Origin: JAVBOW01 sp031549495 | GTDB taxonomy: Bacteria > Bacteroidota > Bacteroidia > Bacteroidales > Rikenellaceae | Reading direction: 5' to 3' | Assembly (NCBI GenBank): GCA_031549495.1 | Contig: JAVBPS010000007.1 | Coordinates: forward strand, 65,359 to 129,358 | Length of the DNA: 64,000 bases | In this document: positions 53,363-60,983 of the stretch, one piece after another | Numbering within the stretch: the first letter of the stretch is position 1 | How the letters are laid out: each line of letters starts with the position of its first letter | Notes under the pieces: generated by a model | What the model saw: only the letters and a program-made list of their open reading frames with translations | Databases searched by the model: none | Told to the model about the DNA's origin: nothing | Made by a program: the position numbers and the translations under genes

Positions 53363-55555
53363 ATGATGCGTATACTCCTTTTCCCTTTTCTGCTGCTGAT
53401 GTTCGCCTGCGGAGGTGAGCGGGCGGGCAACCTGCAATACGTCGATCCCACGATCGGCGGCGTGGGACACCTGCTCGAACCCACCCGCCCGATCGCGCAC
53501 CTGCCCAACAGCATGGTGCGGGTCTATCCTGTGCGCAAGGACCATCTGGACGATCAGATCGATTATTTCCCGCTGAGCGTCCACTCGCACCGCACGGGCA
53601 ACATTTTCTATGTCATGCCCGCCGCACCGGGGGCACAGGCGGGCTCTAAGCCCGTTCCCCAGGCCTATGACCTGGAACAGACGGCACCGCACTATTACAC
53701 CGCCGTGCTCGAAGCCTCGCAGGTGCAGATCGAATTCACCCCCGGGGAGCGGAGCGGCTATTTCCGCTTCACCTCGCCCGAAGGGGGGATCGTCCTGCAT
53801 GCGGGGATCCTCAACGAGGGTAGCCTCGCGCTTACGGATGACCGCACCCTGACCGGCACCGAAGAATTCCGGGGCATGAGGGCCTATGTCTACGCCGAAC
53901 TGAGCGAACCGGTGACGGGCGCCGCTGCGGAGAACTCCCGCGACCTGCTGCTCTCCACCCCGGCGGGCAGCCTCGAAGTGCGTTACGGGCTCTCCTACAT
54001 CAGCGTCGAACAAGCCCGCGGGAACCTGCAGCAGGAGATCCCCGCCTGGGGCTTCGAACAGGTGAAGAAACATGCGGCGAACGTATGGGAGGAAAAACTG
54101 GGCCAAATCGCCGTCGAAGGCGGCACCGAGGCGCAGCGGAGGGTTTTCTACACGGCCCTCTACCGCACTTACGAGCGGATGGTGGACATCGGCGAGTACG
54201 GCCGCTATTACAGTGGCTACGACCACCGGGTGCATGACGATCCGCGGCCGTTTTACGTCGATAATTGGATATGGGACTCCTACCTGGCCCATGAGCCGCT
54301 GCACATGATCCTCGACCCGGCCCGGGAAGCGGACAAGATCGCCTCTTATGTAAGAATGTACGAGCAGTCGGGCTGGCTGCCCTCCTTCGCGCTGGTCTTC
54401 GGCGACGATCCGCGCATGACGGGTAATCACGCGGCCGCCTGGATTTGCGACGCGTGGCACAAGGGCATCCGCGATTTCGACGCCCGGGCGGCCTACGAGG
54501 CGATGTGCAAAAACTCGACCCAGGCCACCCTGCTGCCCTGGCGCAACGGCCCGCGCACCGTGCTCGACGATTTCTACGCCGACCACGGCTATTTCCCCGC
54601 CCTGCGACCCGGAGAAGAGGAAACCGTTCCCGAGGTCGAATCCTTCGAAAAACGGCAGTCGGTCGCCGTCACCCTCGCTCAGAGCTACGATGACTGGTGC
54701 ATCGCCCGCATGGCCGCGGCCCTGGGGCACGGCAAAGACGAGCAATTCTTCCTCGCCCGCTCGCAGAACTACAGGAACGTATTCCGCACTGAAAAAGGGT
54801 TCGTGTGGCCCCGCGATGCGAAGGGCGAATGGATCGAGCCTTTCGACCCGAGGATCTCCGGCGGACTCGGGGGGCGGCAATATTTCACTGAAAACAATGC
54901 CTATACCTACGACTGGGACGTCAAGCACGACCTCTATTCGCTCTTTGAACTGATGGGGGGAGCGGCGAAAGCCGAGGAGAAACTCGACCGTCTTTTCCGC
55001 GAGGAGCTGGCGGGAAGCAAATACAACTATTTCGCCCTTTTCCCCGATGCCACGGGCCTGGTCGGCCAGTTCGTGATGGGCAACGAGCCGGGTTTCCATA
55101 TCCCCTACCTGTACAATTACCTGGGCGCCCCGTGGAAAACCCAGAAGCGGATCCGCAGCCTGCTCGAGAGCTGGTTCATGGACAACGTGTTCGGCATTCC
55201 GGGCGATGACGACGGCGGCGGGATGAGCGCTTTCGCGCTCTTCTCGATGATGGGTTTCTATCCCGTCACCCCGGGTCAGCCGGTTTATGCCATCGGCTCG
55301 CCCGTCTTCGAAAAGGTGACGGTACGTCTTCCGAACGGGCGCAGTTTCACCGTAAAAGCCGACGGCAATTCCCCGCAGAGCCGGTACATCCGCTCGGCGA
55401 CCTTCAACGGCAAGCCGTGGGACAAGGCCTGGTTTACCCACGAAGAACTTCTGGCGGGGGGAACACTCTGCCTGACGATGGACGAAACACCGAATAAAGC
55501 ATGGGGCAGCTGCGAGCTTCCTCCTGCCGCGATAACCGAAATCACAAAACTTTAA
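53363..55555 (+). CDS. Divergent GH92-family lipoprotein
   Basis: This 730-residue protein has lipobox MFAC (Cys16). It is homologous to the GH92 enzyme upstream (GNEPGFHIPYLYNYLGAPWKT with Glu575, GDDDGGGMSAF with Asp615-617, MGFYPVTPG), but the HTHLSGTG segment is replaced by VHSHRTGNIFYVMP and the GNDDCGQ loop by GDDDGGG. The acid and base candidates remain, so it is probably active on a different linkage or a modified mannoside. The family call is firm; specificity is open. Confidence 0.86.
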   Translation: MMRILLFPFLLLMFACGGERAGNLQYVDPTIGGVGHLLEPTRPIAHLPNSMVRVYPVRKDHLDDQIDYFPLSVHSHRTGNIFYVMPAAPGAQAGSKPVPQAYDLEQTAPHYYTAVLEASQVQIEFTPGERSGYFRFTSPEGGIVLHAGILNEGSLALTDDRTLTGTEEFRGMRAYVYAELSEPVTGAAAENSRDLLLSTPAGSLEVRYGLSYISVEQARGNLQQEIPAWGFEQVKKHAANVWEEKLGQIAVEGGTEAQRRVFYTALYRTYERMVDIGEYGRYYSGYDHRVHDDPRPFYVDNWIWDSYLAHEPLHMILDPAREADKIASYVRMYEQSGWLPSFALVFGDDPRMTGNHAAAWICDAWHKGIRDFDARAAYEAMCKNSTQATLLPWRNGPRTVLDDFYADHGYFPALRPGEEETVPEVESFEKRQSVAVTLAQSYDDWCIARMAAALGHGKDEQFFLARSQNYRNVFRTEKGFVWPRDAKGEWIEPFDPRISGGLGGRQYFTENNAYTYDWDVKHDLYSLFELMGGAAKAEEKLDRLFREELAGSKYNYFALFPDATGLVGQFVMGNEPGFHIPYLYNYLGAPWKTQKRIRSLLESWFMDNVFGIPGDDDGGGMSAFALFSMMGFYPVTPGQPVYAIGSPVFEKVTVRLPNGRSFTVKADGNSPQSRYIRSATFNGKPWDKAWFTHEELLAGGTLCLTMDETPNKAWGSCELPPAAITEITKL

Positions 55556-55568
55556 AAACCTACGAACG

Positions 55569-56150
55569 ATGAAAAGAACGATCCTGACCCTCCTGTTTTG
55601 CGCCGGAATCCTCACGGCCTCGGCCCAGATATTTAAAGAGACGATGGGTACGGTTTCCGCACCCACGAAAGTCACAGACCACCACGCAGCCAAAGGCTTT
55701 GACAACAGCGATAAGCTGACCTTCAGCGGCAGCGCCGAAGTGCAGAACACCGGCGGCGCCACCCCGAGCAACACCTACACCACCCCCTGGGGCCCGGCCT
55801 CAGCCGGCACCACCGTCCGTTTCGGCGACGTTCCCGGAACCGACATGGTCATCAGCGGGATCAATACCTCGCAGATCTCTTCGCCCGCACTGGCTTTCGC
55901 CATCCTTAAAGGGGTGCAGAAATCCAACGGCACCGATCTGGCGGTCGAATACAGCCTCGACCGCAAAAAATGGCGCCCCATCGCTTTCGAACCCCTGCCC
56001 ACGGGCGAAGGCACGGCCCTGAAATGGACTTTCCGTGTTGCGGTTGATCCGCTGCCCCAGGCGGCTGACCTTTCGATCCGCCTGCGCCAGACCGGCGCGG
56101 CCTGCGTGTTCCGCATCGACGACTTAGGTATCGTTTCCAAGCCCGAGTAA
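55569..56150 (+). CDS. Small secreted beta-sandwich protein of unknown function
   Basis: This 193-residue protein has a signal peptide (MKRTILTLLFCAGILTASAQ). The remainder is predicted beta-rich with many Ser/Thr (IFKETMG, KLTFSGSAEV, VFRIDDLGIV), like the beta-sandwich modules that accompany some Bacteroidota enzymes. I see no catalytic motif or lipobox. It is in frame with the operon, 14 bp after GH92 and 4 bp before GH27, so it is likely a carbohydrate-binding or chaperone-like accessory. The function is unknown. Confidence 0.7.
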   Translation: MKRTILTLLFCAGILTASAQIFKETMGTVSAPTKVTDHHAAKGFDNSDKLTFSGSAEVQNTGGATPSNTYTTPWGPASAGTTVRFGDVPGTDMVISGINTSQISSPALAFAILKGVQKSNGTDLAVEYSLDRKKWRPIAFEPLPTGEGTALKWTFRVAVDPLPQAADLSIRLRQTGAACVFRIDDLGIVSKPE

Positions 56151-56153
56151 CGC

Positions 56154-58100
56154 ATGCTGAACCACAAGATTCTCATCGCCGCGTTCGCCCTGCTGGCGGC
56201 CTTCACCCCGGCAGGCGCCAAAAGCGTTGATACGCTCCGCTTCCACAAAACCGACTTCACGGCGGCCAACGACCTGTTCGTCGCCCCGGGCCAGCTCGGC
56301 CGTCCGCTTTCGGTGGCCGGCAAATCCTACTCCGACGGCCTGGCCTCGCCCGAAGGGCTGGTGGTGCTCGACCTGGGCGGGCGGGGCGACCGCTTCGCAG
56401 GCTGGGTCGGGATGGATGACAACGTTCCCAAAGGATGCGTGCGTTTCGTGGTGATGGGTGACCGGAAGGAACTCTTTCGTACCGGCTTGCTGCGTAAAGG
56501 CATGCAGCCCATCGCGTTCGATCTGGACATCAGCCGTTACAAGAAACTCTACCTGATCGTCGAGAACGACGGCGACGGGATACACACGGCCCATGCCGAC
56601 TGGATCGACACCTACCTCACCTACCGCGGCGCACCGCCCACCATAGAGCCCAAGAAGCCTTTCGTACCCTATATCCTGACGCCTCCCGTCGCCAAAGAGC
56701 CGAAGATCAACGGCCCGAAGGTCTACGGGGCGCGCCCCGGCAACCCGTTCCTTTTCCTGATCCCGGCCAGCGGCGAGCGTCCGATGCGTTTCGCAGCCGA
56801 AAACCTGCCCGAAGGGCTTTCGCTCGACCCTGCGACAGGGATCATAACGGGCTCTCTGGCCCATGCGGGGACGACGGTGGTGACGCTTCGGGCCGAAAAC
56901 CGGCTCGGCCGGACGACCCGCGAGCTGAAGATCGTGGGCGGGGACAAGATCTCCCTCACACCCATCATGGGCTGGAACAGTTGGAACTGCTTCGGCGATG
57001 CGGTGACCGCCCGCCAGGTGCAGGGGGCGGCCGACGCCCTGGTGCGTTCGGGCCTCACGCAGCACGGATGGAGCTACATCAACATCGACGACGGATGGTC
57101 GGTCTTCCCCGACTCGACCGACCCGGTCGTGGGTGGTCAGGCGCGGGACGAGCGAGGCATGATCAACAGTAACAAGAAGTTCCCCGATATGCGCGCCCTG
57201 ACGGACCACATCCACGCACTGGGCCTCAAGGCAGGCATCTACTCTTCGCCCGGCGAGACGACCTGCGCACGCTTCACCGCCTCCTTAGGCCACGAAGCGT
57301 TCGACGTGGCGCGTTGGGTTGAATGGGGTTTTGACTACCTTAAATACGACTGGTGCTCTTACTGGAAGATATACAACGACACGGTCGATATAGCCAAACT
57401 GAAAAAACCCTATGCCATCCTGGGTGATGCCCTGAGCAAAACGCGGCGCGACCTGCTATTCAGCCTGTGCCAGTACGGGATGGGTAACGTCGAGGCATGG
57501 GGCCAGGAAGTGGGTGGCTCCAGTTGGCGCATCTCTCGCGACGTGCACGACACATGGACCAGTATGTCGGGCATCGGTTTCGCCCAGGCGGGCCGGGAGA
57601 AATACGCCGGGCCGGGCCACTGGAACGACGTCGACATGCTGGTCATCGGCCAGGTCGGATGGGGCCCGAAACTGCGCCCCACACGGCTGAGCGCCGATGA
57701 AATGTACACCCACGTCTCGTTGTGGTCACTGCTGGCCACTCCATTGCTCATCGGATGCGACCTGGAGAATATGGACGATTTCACCCTCAGCCTGCTGACC
57801 AACGACGAGGTGATCGCCATCAACCAGGATCCGCTCGGGCGGCAAGCCTCGCGACTTGTGGTCGATGGCAAATTGGAGGTCTGGGCCAAGGAAATGGAAG
57901 ACGGCTCGATGGCCGTCGGCCTGTTCAACCGGGGGATCTTTCCCGAAAAAATGACGCTGGACTGGCAACGGTTAGGCCTGTCGGGCGAGCAGACAGTGCG
58001 CGATGTCTGGCGGCAACAGGATCTCGGAGTGTACAAAAAATCATTTACGACCGACTTGCCCGCGCATGGGGTCCGGTTGATCGTGGTCCGGGGCAGGTGA
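56154..58100 (+). CDS. GH27 alpha-galactosidase with NPCBM-like domain
   Basis: This 648-residue secreted protein has an N-terminal NPCBM-like domain (about 30-160: GKSYSDGLASPEGLVVLDLGG, RFAGWVGMDD), an Ig-like spacer (about 190-265: LPEGLSLDPATGIITGSL), then a GH27 barrel: LTPIMGWNSWN, YINIDDGWS, LGLKAGIYSSPG, DYLKYDWC (nucleophile Asp399) and WNDVDMLVIG (acid/base Asp494). The C-terminal beta domain ends at 648. It should release terminal alpha-galactose. It is the last gene of PUL2 and is followed by a strong terminator. Confidence 0.93.
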   Translation: MLNHKILIAAFALLAAFTPAGAKSVDTLRFHKTDFTAANDLFVAPGQLGRPLSVAGKSYSDGLASPEGLVVLDLGGRGDRFAGWVGMDDNVPKGCVRFVVMGDRKELFRTGLLRKGMQPIAFDLDISRYKKLYLIVENDGDGIHTAHADWIDTYLTYRGAPPTIEPKKPFVPYILTPPVAKEPKINGPKVYGARPGNPFLFLIPASGERPMRFAAENLPEGLSLDPATGIITGSLAHAGTTVVTLRAENRLGRTTRELKIVGGDKISLTPIMGWNSWNCFGDAVTARQVQGAADALVRSGLTQHGWSYINIDDGWSVFPDSTDPVVGGQARDERGMINSNKKFPDMRALTDHIHALGLKAGIYSSPGETTCARFTASLGHEAFDVARWVEWGFDYLKYDWCSYWKIYNDTVDIAKLKKPYAILGDALSKTRRDLLFSLCQYGMGNVEAWGQEVGGSSWRISRDVHDTWTSMSGIGFAQAGREKYAGPGHWNDVDMLVIGQVGWGPKLRPTRLSADEMYTHVSLWSLLATPLLIGCDLENMDDFTLSLLTNDEVIAINQDPLGRQASRLVVDGKLEVWAKEMEDGSMAVGLFNRGIFPEKMTLDWQRLGLSGEQTVRDVWRQQDLGVYKKSFTTDLPAHGVRLIVVRGR

Positions 58101-58172
58101 CACAGTCTGCAGACGAAAGCAGATAAACTCCCGGGAATGTGATATGCCCATCTTTTATGTTTCTTCGTTTAG

Positions 58173-58208
58173 CCTCGCCCTGAAAACAGGGCGGGGTTTC
58201 TTTTTTTT
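58173..58208 (+). terminator. Rho-independent terminator of PUL2
   Basis: A 10-bp stem CCTCGCCCTG/CAGGGCGGGG (one G-T wobble) with an AAAA loop is followed by TTTCTTTTTTTT. It lies 72 bp after the GH27 stop and closes the operon before the tRNA region. Confidence 0.92.
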
Positions 58209-58233
58209 GCGAAAAGAAACAGCGACTGCCGGG

Positions 58234-58258
58234 TTGTGTACAGATTGTGTGCAAATGG
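58234..58258 (+). repeat. TTGTGTGCAAAT-type tandem repeat near right junction
   Basis: TTGTGTACAGAT followed by TTGTGTGCAAAT lies 8 bp inside the right direct repeat. It resembles the pair at 9716-9740 (16 of the first 18 bases equal). It may be an integrase arm site or chance; see the left copy. Confidence 0.35.
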
Positions 58259-58266
58259 AAAAGAGA

Positions 58267-58294
58267 GAGGGTCATGAGCATCGTCATAACCCTC
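58267..58294 (-). terminator. Terminator of tRNA-Arg
   Basis: On the minus strand an 11-bp stem (GAGGGTTATGA with TCATGACCCTC, one wobble) closes a six-base loop and is followed by the pyrimidine run TCTCTTTTCC. It begins 13 bp after the tRNA 3' end. Confidence 0.7.
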
Positions 58295-58351
58295 TGATTT
58301 TCTTAGTGACACCATCAGGACTCAAACCTGAAACCTTCTGATCCGTAGTCA
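58267..58351 (+). repeat. Right direct repeat at tRNA-Arg 3' end (att-like)
   Basis: This is the partner of 9510-9594. It begins with the tRNA terminator hairpin and extends through the T arm into the anticodon loop of the intact tRNA-Arg. The 54-bp exact core is 58283-58336. Confidence 0.7.
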
Positions 58352-58380
58352 GATGCTCTATTCAATTAAGCTATGGTGCC
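58307..58380 (-). tRNA. tRNA-Arg (anticodon ACG)
   Basis: The gene folds fully: acceptor GGCACCA/TGGTGTC (one G-T pair), D arm with AGCTTAATTGAATAGAGC, anticodon arm TCTGA-CTACGGA-TCAGA giving anticodon ACG, variable loop AGGTT and T arm TCAGG-TTTGAGT-CCTGA, discriminator A. CCA is not encoded. It reads leftward, so its 3' end faces the island. A near-consensus promoter precedes it and a hairpin follows. Confidence 0.95.
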
Positions 58381-58392
58381 GTTTTGTGGGTG

Positions 58393-58424
58393 CAAATATA
58401 AGGATTTTTGACTTCCTGCCAAAA
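58393..58424 (-). promoter_or_regulatory. Promoter of tRNA-Arg
   Basis: On the minus strand TTTTG (58420-58424), 19 bp, TATATTTG (58393-58400): a full Bacteroidota-type promoter. Transcription should begin a few bases before the tRNA 5' end at 58380. Confidence 0.85.
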
Positions 58425-58492
58425 CTTTTTGCAATTATTATGGAGGGAAAGTTGCAGCGCAGGGTAAAAACTCCGGAAAGGGGCGGGGACGG

Positions 58493-59074
58493 TCACTTCT
58501 TCACCCGGCCGGGATTGCGTTGCAGGAAGGTTTCCCAGCTTTCGCCGGAGGAACTTTTTTTCCGTGTGGGCGCGGCGGCGGGGACGGGTGAGCAACTGAT
58601 GAAATGGTGGCAGACGGCGACGGCCATGCCGTCCGTGGCATCCAGGCGGCGCACGTCGTACTCGATGCGCAACATGCTGCGCAGCAGAGCGGCCACCTGC
58701 TGCTTCGAGGCGCTGCCGATGCCGGTGATGGACTGTTTGATGCGGCGCGGGGCGTATTCGAACACGGGGAGCCCGCGCGAGAGGGCCGCAGCCATCGCCA
58801 CGCCCTGGGCCCGGCCCAGCTTGAGCATACTCTGCACGTTCTCGCCGAAGAACGGCGATTCCAACGCCACCTCGTCCGGACGGTACTGGTCGATCAGCGC
58901 GCCGACCTGCTCGAACAGGCGGGCCAGTTTGGCGTAATGGTCCGGGCATTTGTGCATCTCGATGTCGCCCAGGCAGATGGAGCGCATCTGGTTGCCGTTG
59001 ATCTCGATGAAGCCGTACCCGGCGCGGTTGGTGCCGGGGTCGATGCCCATAATTATTTTGCGGGATTCCCCCAT
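58493..59074 (-). CDS. ruvC: Holliday-junction resolvase RuvC
   Basis: This 193-residue nuclease resolves recombination intermediates with RuvAB. It has the N-terminal IIMGIDPGTNRAGYGFI (catalytic Asp12), PDEVALESPFFGENVQS with the catalytic Glu, QGVAMAAA and the C-terminal RRLDATDGMAVAVCHH with the last acidic residue. The tail is longer than in E. coli RuvC. It follows lpxD by 3 bp. Confidence 0.96.
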   Translation of the reverse strand: MGESRKIIMGIDPGTNRAGYGFIEINGNQMRSICLGDIEMHKCPDHYAKLARLFEQVGALIDQYRPDEVALESPFFGENVQSMLKLGRAQGVAMAAALSRGLPVFEYAPRRIKQSITGIGSASKQQVAALLRSMLRIEYDVRRLDATDGMAVAVCHHFISCSPVPAAAPTRKKSSSGESWETFLQRNPGRVKK

Positions 59075-59077
59075 ATA

Positions 59078-60130
59078 CTACCGTTCGTCGGCATCCAGCG
59101 CCGCTTTCAGCCGGGCGATCTCTTTTTCCAGTTTGGACACCTTCATGCTCAGGTCGGGCAGGTTGCGGTAGACGGCGAAGGAGCGGTGGAACTGGCGGCC
59201 GGGCATCGAGGGGTAACCCATGTGGATCTCGTCGTCGCCGATGTTGTTCGACACGCCGGACTTGGAGCCCAGCTGTACGCGGTCGCCGAGCGTGATGTGA
59301 CCGACGATGCCCACCTGGCCGCCCATCATGGCGTGGCTGCCTATTTTCGTCGAGCCGGCGATGCCCACCTGGGCGGCCAGCACCGAGTCCTCGCCGACCA
59401 CCACGTTGTGGGCGATCTGGATCAGGTTGTCCAGCTTCACGCCCTGCTTGATGAGCGTGGAGCCCATCGTGGCGCGGTCGACGCAGGTGTTGGCGCCGAT
59501 CTCCACGCCGTCCTCGATCACCACGTTGCCGATCTGCGGGATCTTGTCGTAGCCGCCCGCGGCATTGGGGGCGAAGCCGAAGCCGTCGGCGCCGATCACG
59601 CTGCCGGAGTGGATGGTCACGTCGTTGCCCAGCACACACTCCTCGTAGATCACCACGCCGGGCATCAGCAGGGCGCGATCGCCCACCTTCACGTTATCGC
59701 CGATGTAGACGCCCGGATAAATGCGGCAGTTCTTGCCGATCTTCGCGCCGGGGCAGATCACGGCGAACTGGCCCACGTAGCAACCTTCGCCCAATGATGC
59801 CTTTTCGTCGATCGACGCCTGGGGGCTGATACCCGTTTTGCGCGGTTTGTTGGCCACGTACAGCTCCAGCAGCTTGGCGAAAGCGCCGTAGGCGTCCGCC
59901 ACCTTGATCAGCGTCGCTTTGACGCGCGAGGAAGGAACGAAATCCTTACTCACAATGGCTGCCGTGGCGTTCGTGGTATAGATGAACGGCTCGTATTTCA
60001 TGTTCGACAGGAAGCACAGGGCGCCCTGCTCCGCCTCCTCGATTTTGGCTATCGTCCAGACTTTCGCGTTCTTGTCGCCGACCACGTCCCCGCCGAGGAA
60101 ACCAGCGATCATTTCTACGGTAAATTCCAT
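59078..60130 (-). CDS. lpxD: UDP-3-O-acylglucosamine N-acyltransferase LpxD
   Basis: This 350-residue lipid A enzyme transfers the second hydroxyacyl chain to UDP-3-O-acyl-glucosamine. An N-terminal uridine-binding domain (to about 100) is followed by left-handed beta-helix hexapeptide repeats (IGKNCRIYPGVYIGDNVKVG, IHSGSVIGADGFGFAP, LIQIAHNVVVGEDSVLAAQ, with the catalytic His in IAHN) and a C-terminal helix. Length is normal. It is co-transcribed with coaD and ruvC. Confidence 0.96.
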   Translation of the reverse strand: MEFTVEMIAGFLGGDVVGDKNAKVWTIAKIEEAEQGALCFLSNMKYEPFIYTTNATAAIVSKDFVPSSRVKATLIKVADAYGAFAKLLELYVANKPRKTGISPQASIDEKASLGEGCYVGQFAVICPGAKIGKNCRIYPGVYIGDNVKVGDRALLMPGVVIYEECVLGNDVTIHSGSVIGADGFGFAPNAAGGYDKIPQIGNVVIEDGVEIGANTCVDRATMGSTLIKQGVKLDNLIQIAHNVVVGEDSVLAAQVGIAGSTKIGSHAMMGGQVGIVGHITLGDRVQLGSKSGVSNNIGDDEIHMGYPSMPGRQFHRSFAVYRNLPDLSMKVSKLEKEIARLKAALDADER

Positions 60131-60134
60131 ATGC

Positions 60135-60605
60135 TTACAGGTAATCTTTGATTTCGATATTGCCGGGCATCAGTTCCCGGGGGTCGTGCCCGAAGGAGCA
60201 CAGTTCGCGAATCACGCTCGACGAGACGGCCACATACTCCGGGGGGGTGAACAACAGCACGGTGGTGATCTCGGGATAGAGGCGCTGGTTGACCAGCATC
60301 ACGCCGCGCTCGTATTCGTAATCGACCGTGTTGCGCATCCCGCGCAGGATGAAGCGGATGCCCTGTTCGCGGCAATGCTCGCCCGTCAGGTTGCCGTATG
60401 CGGTGACGCTGACGCGCGGTTCGTCGCGGAAAATGTCTTCGATCAGGCGTTTGCGGTTGGCGATGGTCAGCAGGCCGTGTTTTTCATTGTTGGCTCCCAC
60501 GCCGACCACGATGCGGTCGAAGATGCGAAGTCCCTGCTCCACAATGACCTCGTGGCCGAGGGTGAAGGGGTCGAACGATCCGGGGAAAAGAGCTACGCGA
60601 TCCAT
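60135..60605 (-). CDS. coaD: Phosphopantetheine adenylyltransferase
   Basis: This 156-residue enzyme adds AMP to 4'-phosphopantetheine, the penultimate step of coenzyme A synthesis. It has the nucleotidyltransferase motif LFPGSFDPFTLGH (residues 6-18), RGMRNTVDYEYERG and VAVSSSVIREL. The start at 60605 matches the family N-terminus; an in-frame ATG 54 bp further upstream adds a non-conserved segment. It is the first gene of coaD-lpxD-ruvC. Confidence 0.97.
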   Translation of the reverse strand: MDRVALFPGSFDPFTLGHEVIVEQGLRIFDRIVVGVGANNEKHGLLTIANRKRLIEDIFRDEPRVSVTAYGNLTGEHCREQGIRFILRGMRNTVDYEYERGVMLVNQRLYPEITTVLLFTPPEYVAVSSSVIRELCSFGHDPRELMPGNIEIKDYL

Positions 60606-60983
60606 AATTGGTCTGGGTGCTGGGTTGGCTGCGCATATAGCGGGCCACCTTTTGCACATCCTTTCTATTTTTAATCCTCACGTACCGAAGTACGCTCCGG
60701 TATAAAAAATAGAAACGATGCACAAAATCTGACCCCCTCTCTGCACAGCGAAAGTTCGGTCGGTGGTTTTGCTAATACACGGGTTCACTTCCCGCGCCAA
60801 CCTATTTCTAAACTGTTCCTGAATTATCGGACTAAGGTAAGGAAAAGGGTTGGAAGAACAGCAAAGAAAAAGCAAAAAGATATCGAGGTTATGTCTTTAT
60901 GTGTTGTTTGTCATTCTGAATGAAGTGAAGAATCTCAGACAGCCATTTTGAGGTTCTTCACTTCGCTGCCGAATGACAGAACG
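60606..60983. other. Gene-free region with palindromes
   Basis: This 378-bp gap between the coaD start and the glycosyltransferase stop has no convincing gene. It holds TTTCTATTTTT facing AAAAAATAGAAA (60662-60715) with the perfect hairpin CGTACCGAAGTACG inside, and the REP-like element at 60909-60978. Promoter elements for coaD presumably lie near 60606-60700 but I see no consensus match. Confidence 0.5.
60909..60978. repeat. REP-like inverted repeat
   Basis: TGTCATTCTGAATGAAGTGAAG and an imperfect inverted copy (CTTCACTTCGCTGCCGAATGACA) face each other with a 28-base middle. It resembles short palindromic elements scattered between genes of many bacteria and may end the glycosyltransferase transcript. 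Confidence 0.6.

Larger units (their letters stand above)
9510..58351. mobile_element. Putative tRNA-Arg-targeted genomic island carrying two PULs
   Basis: Two 85-bp direct repeats (9510-9594 and 58267-58351) with five mismatches and a shared 54-bp identical core enclose this block. The right copy is the 3' part of an intact tRNA-Arg gene plus its terminator; the left copy is the same 3' part without a tRNA 5' half. That polarity is what integration at a tRNA 3' end leaves. The block holds only glycan-use genes. I found no integrase, relaxase, transposase or phage gene, so if it was mobile it is now immobile or moved by a recombinase encoded elsewhere. A plain segmental duplication of the tRNA is the alternative. 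Confidence 0.6.

Noticed and set aside
60750..60810. A stretch resembling a tRNA T arm (GGGTTCACTTCCCG) in the coaD upstream gap
   Set aside because: No matching 5' acceptor strand, D arm or proper anticodon stem can be drawn; at most a decayed remnant.
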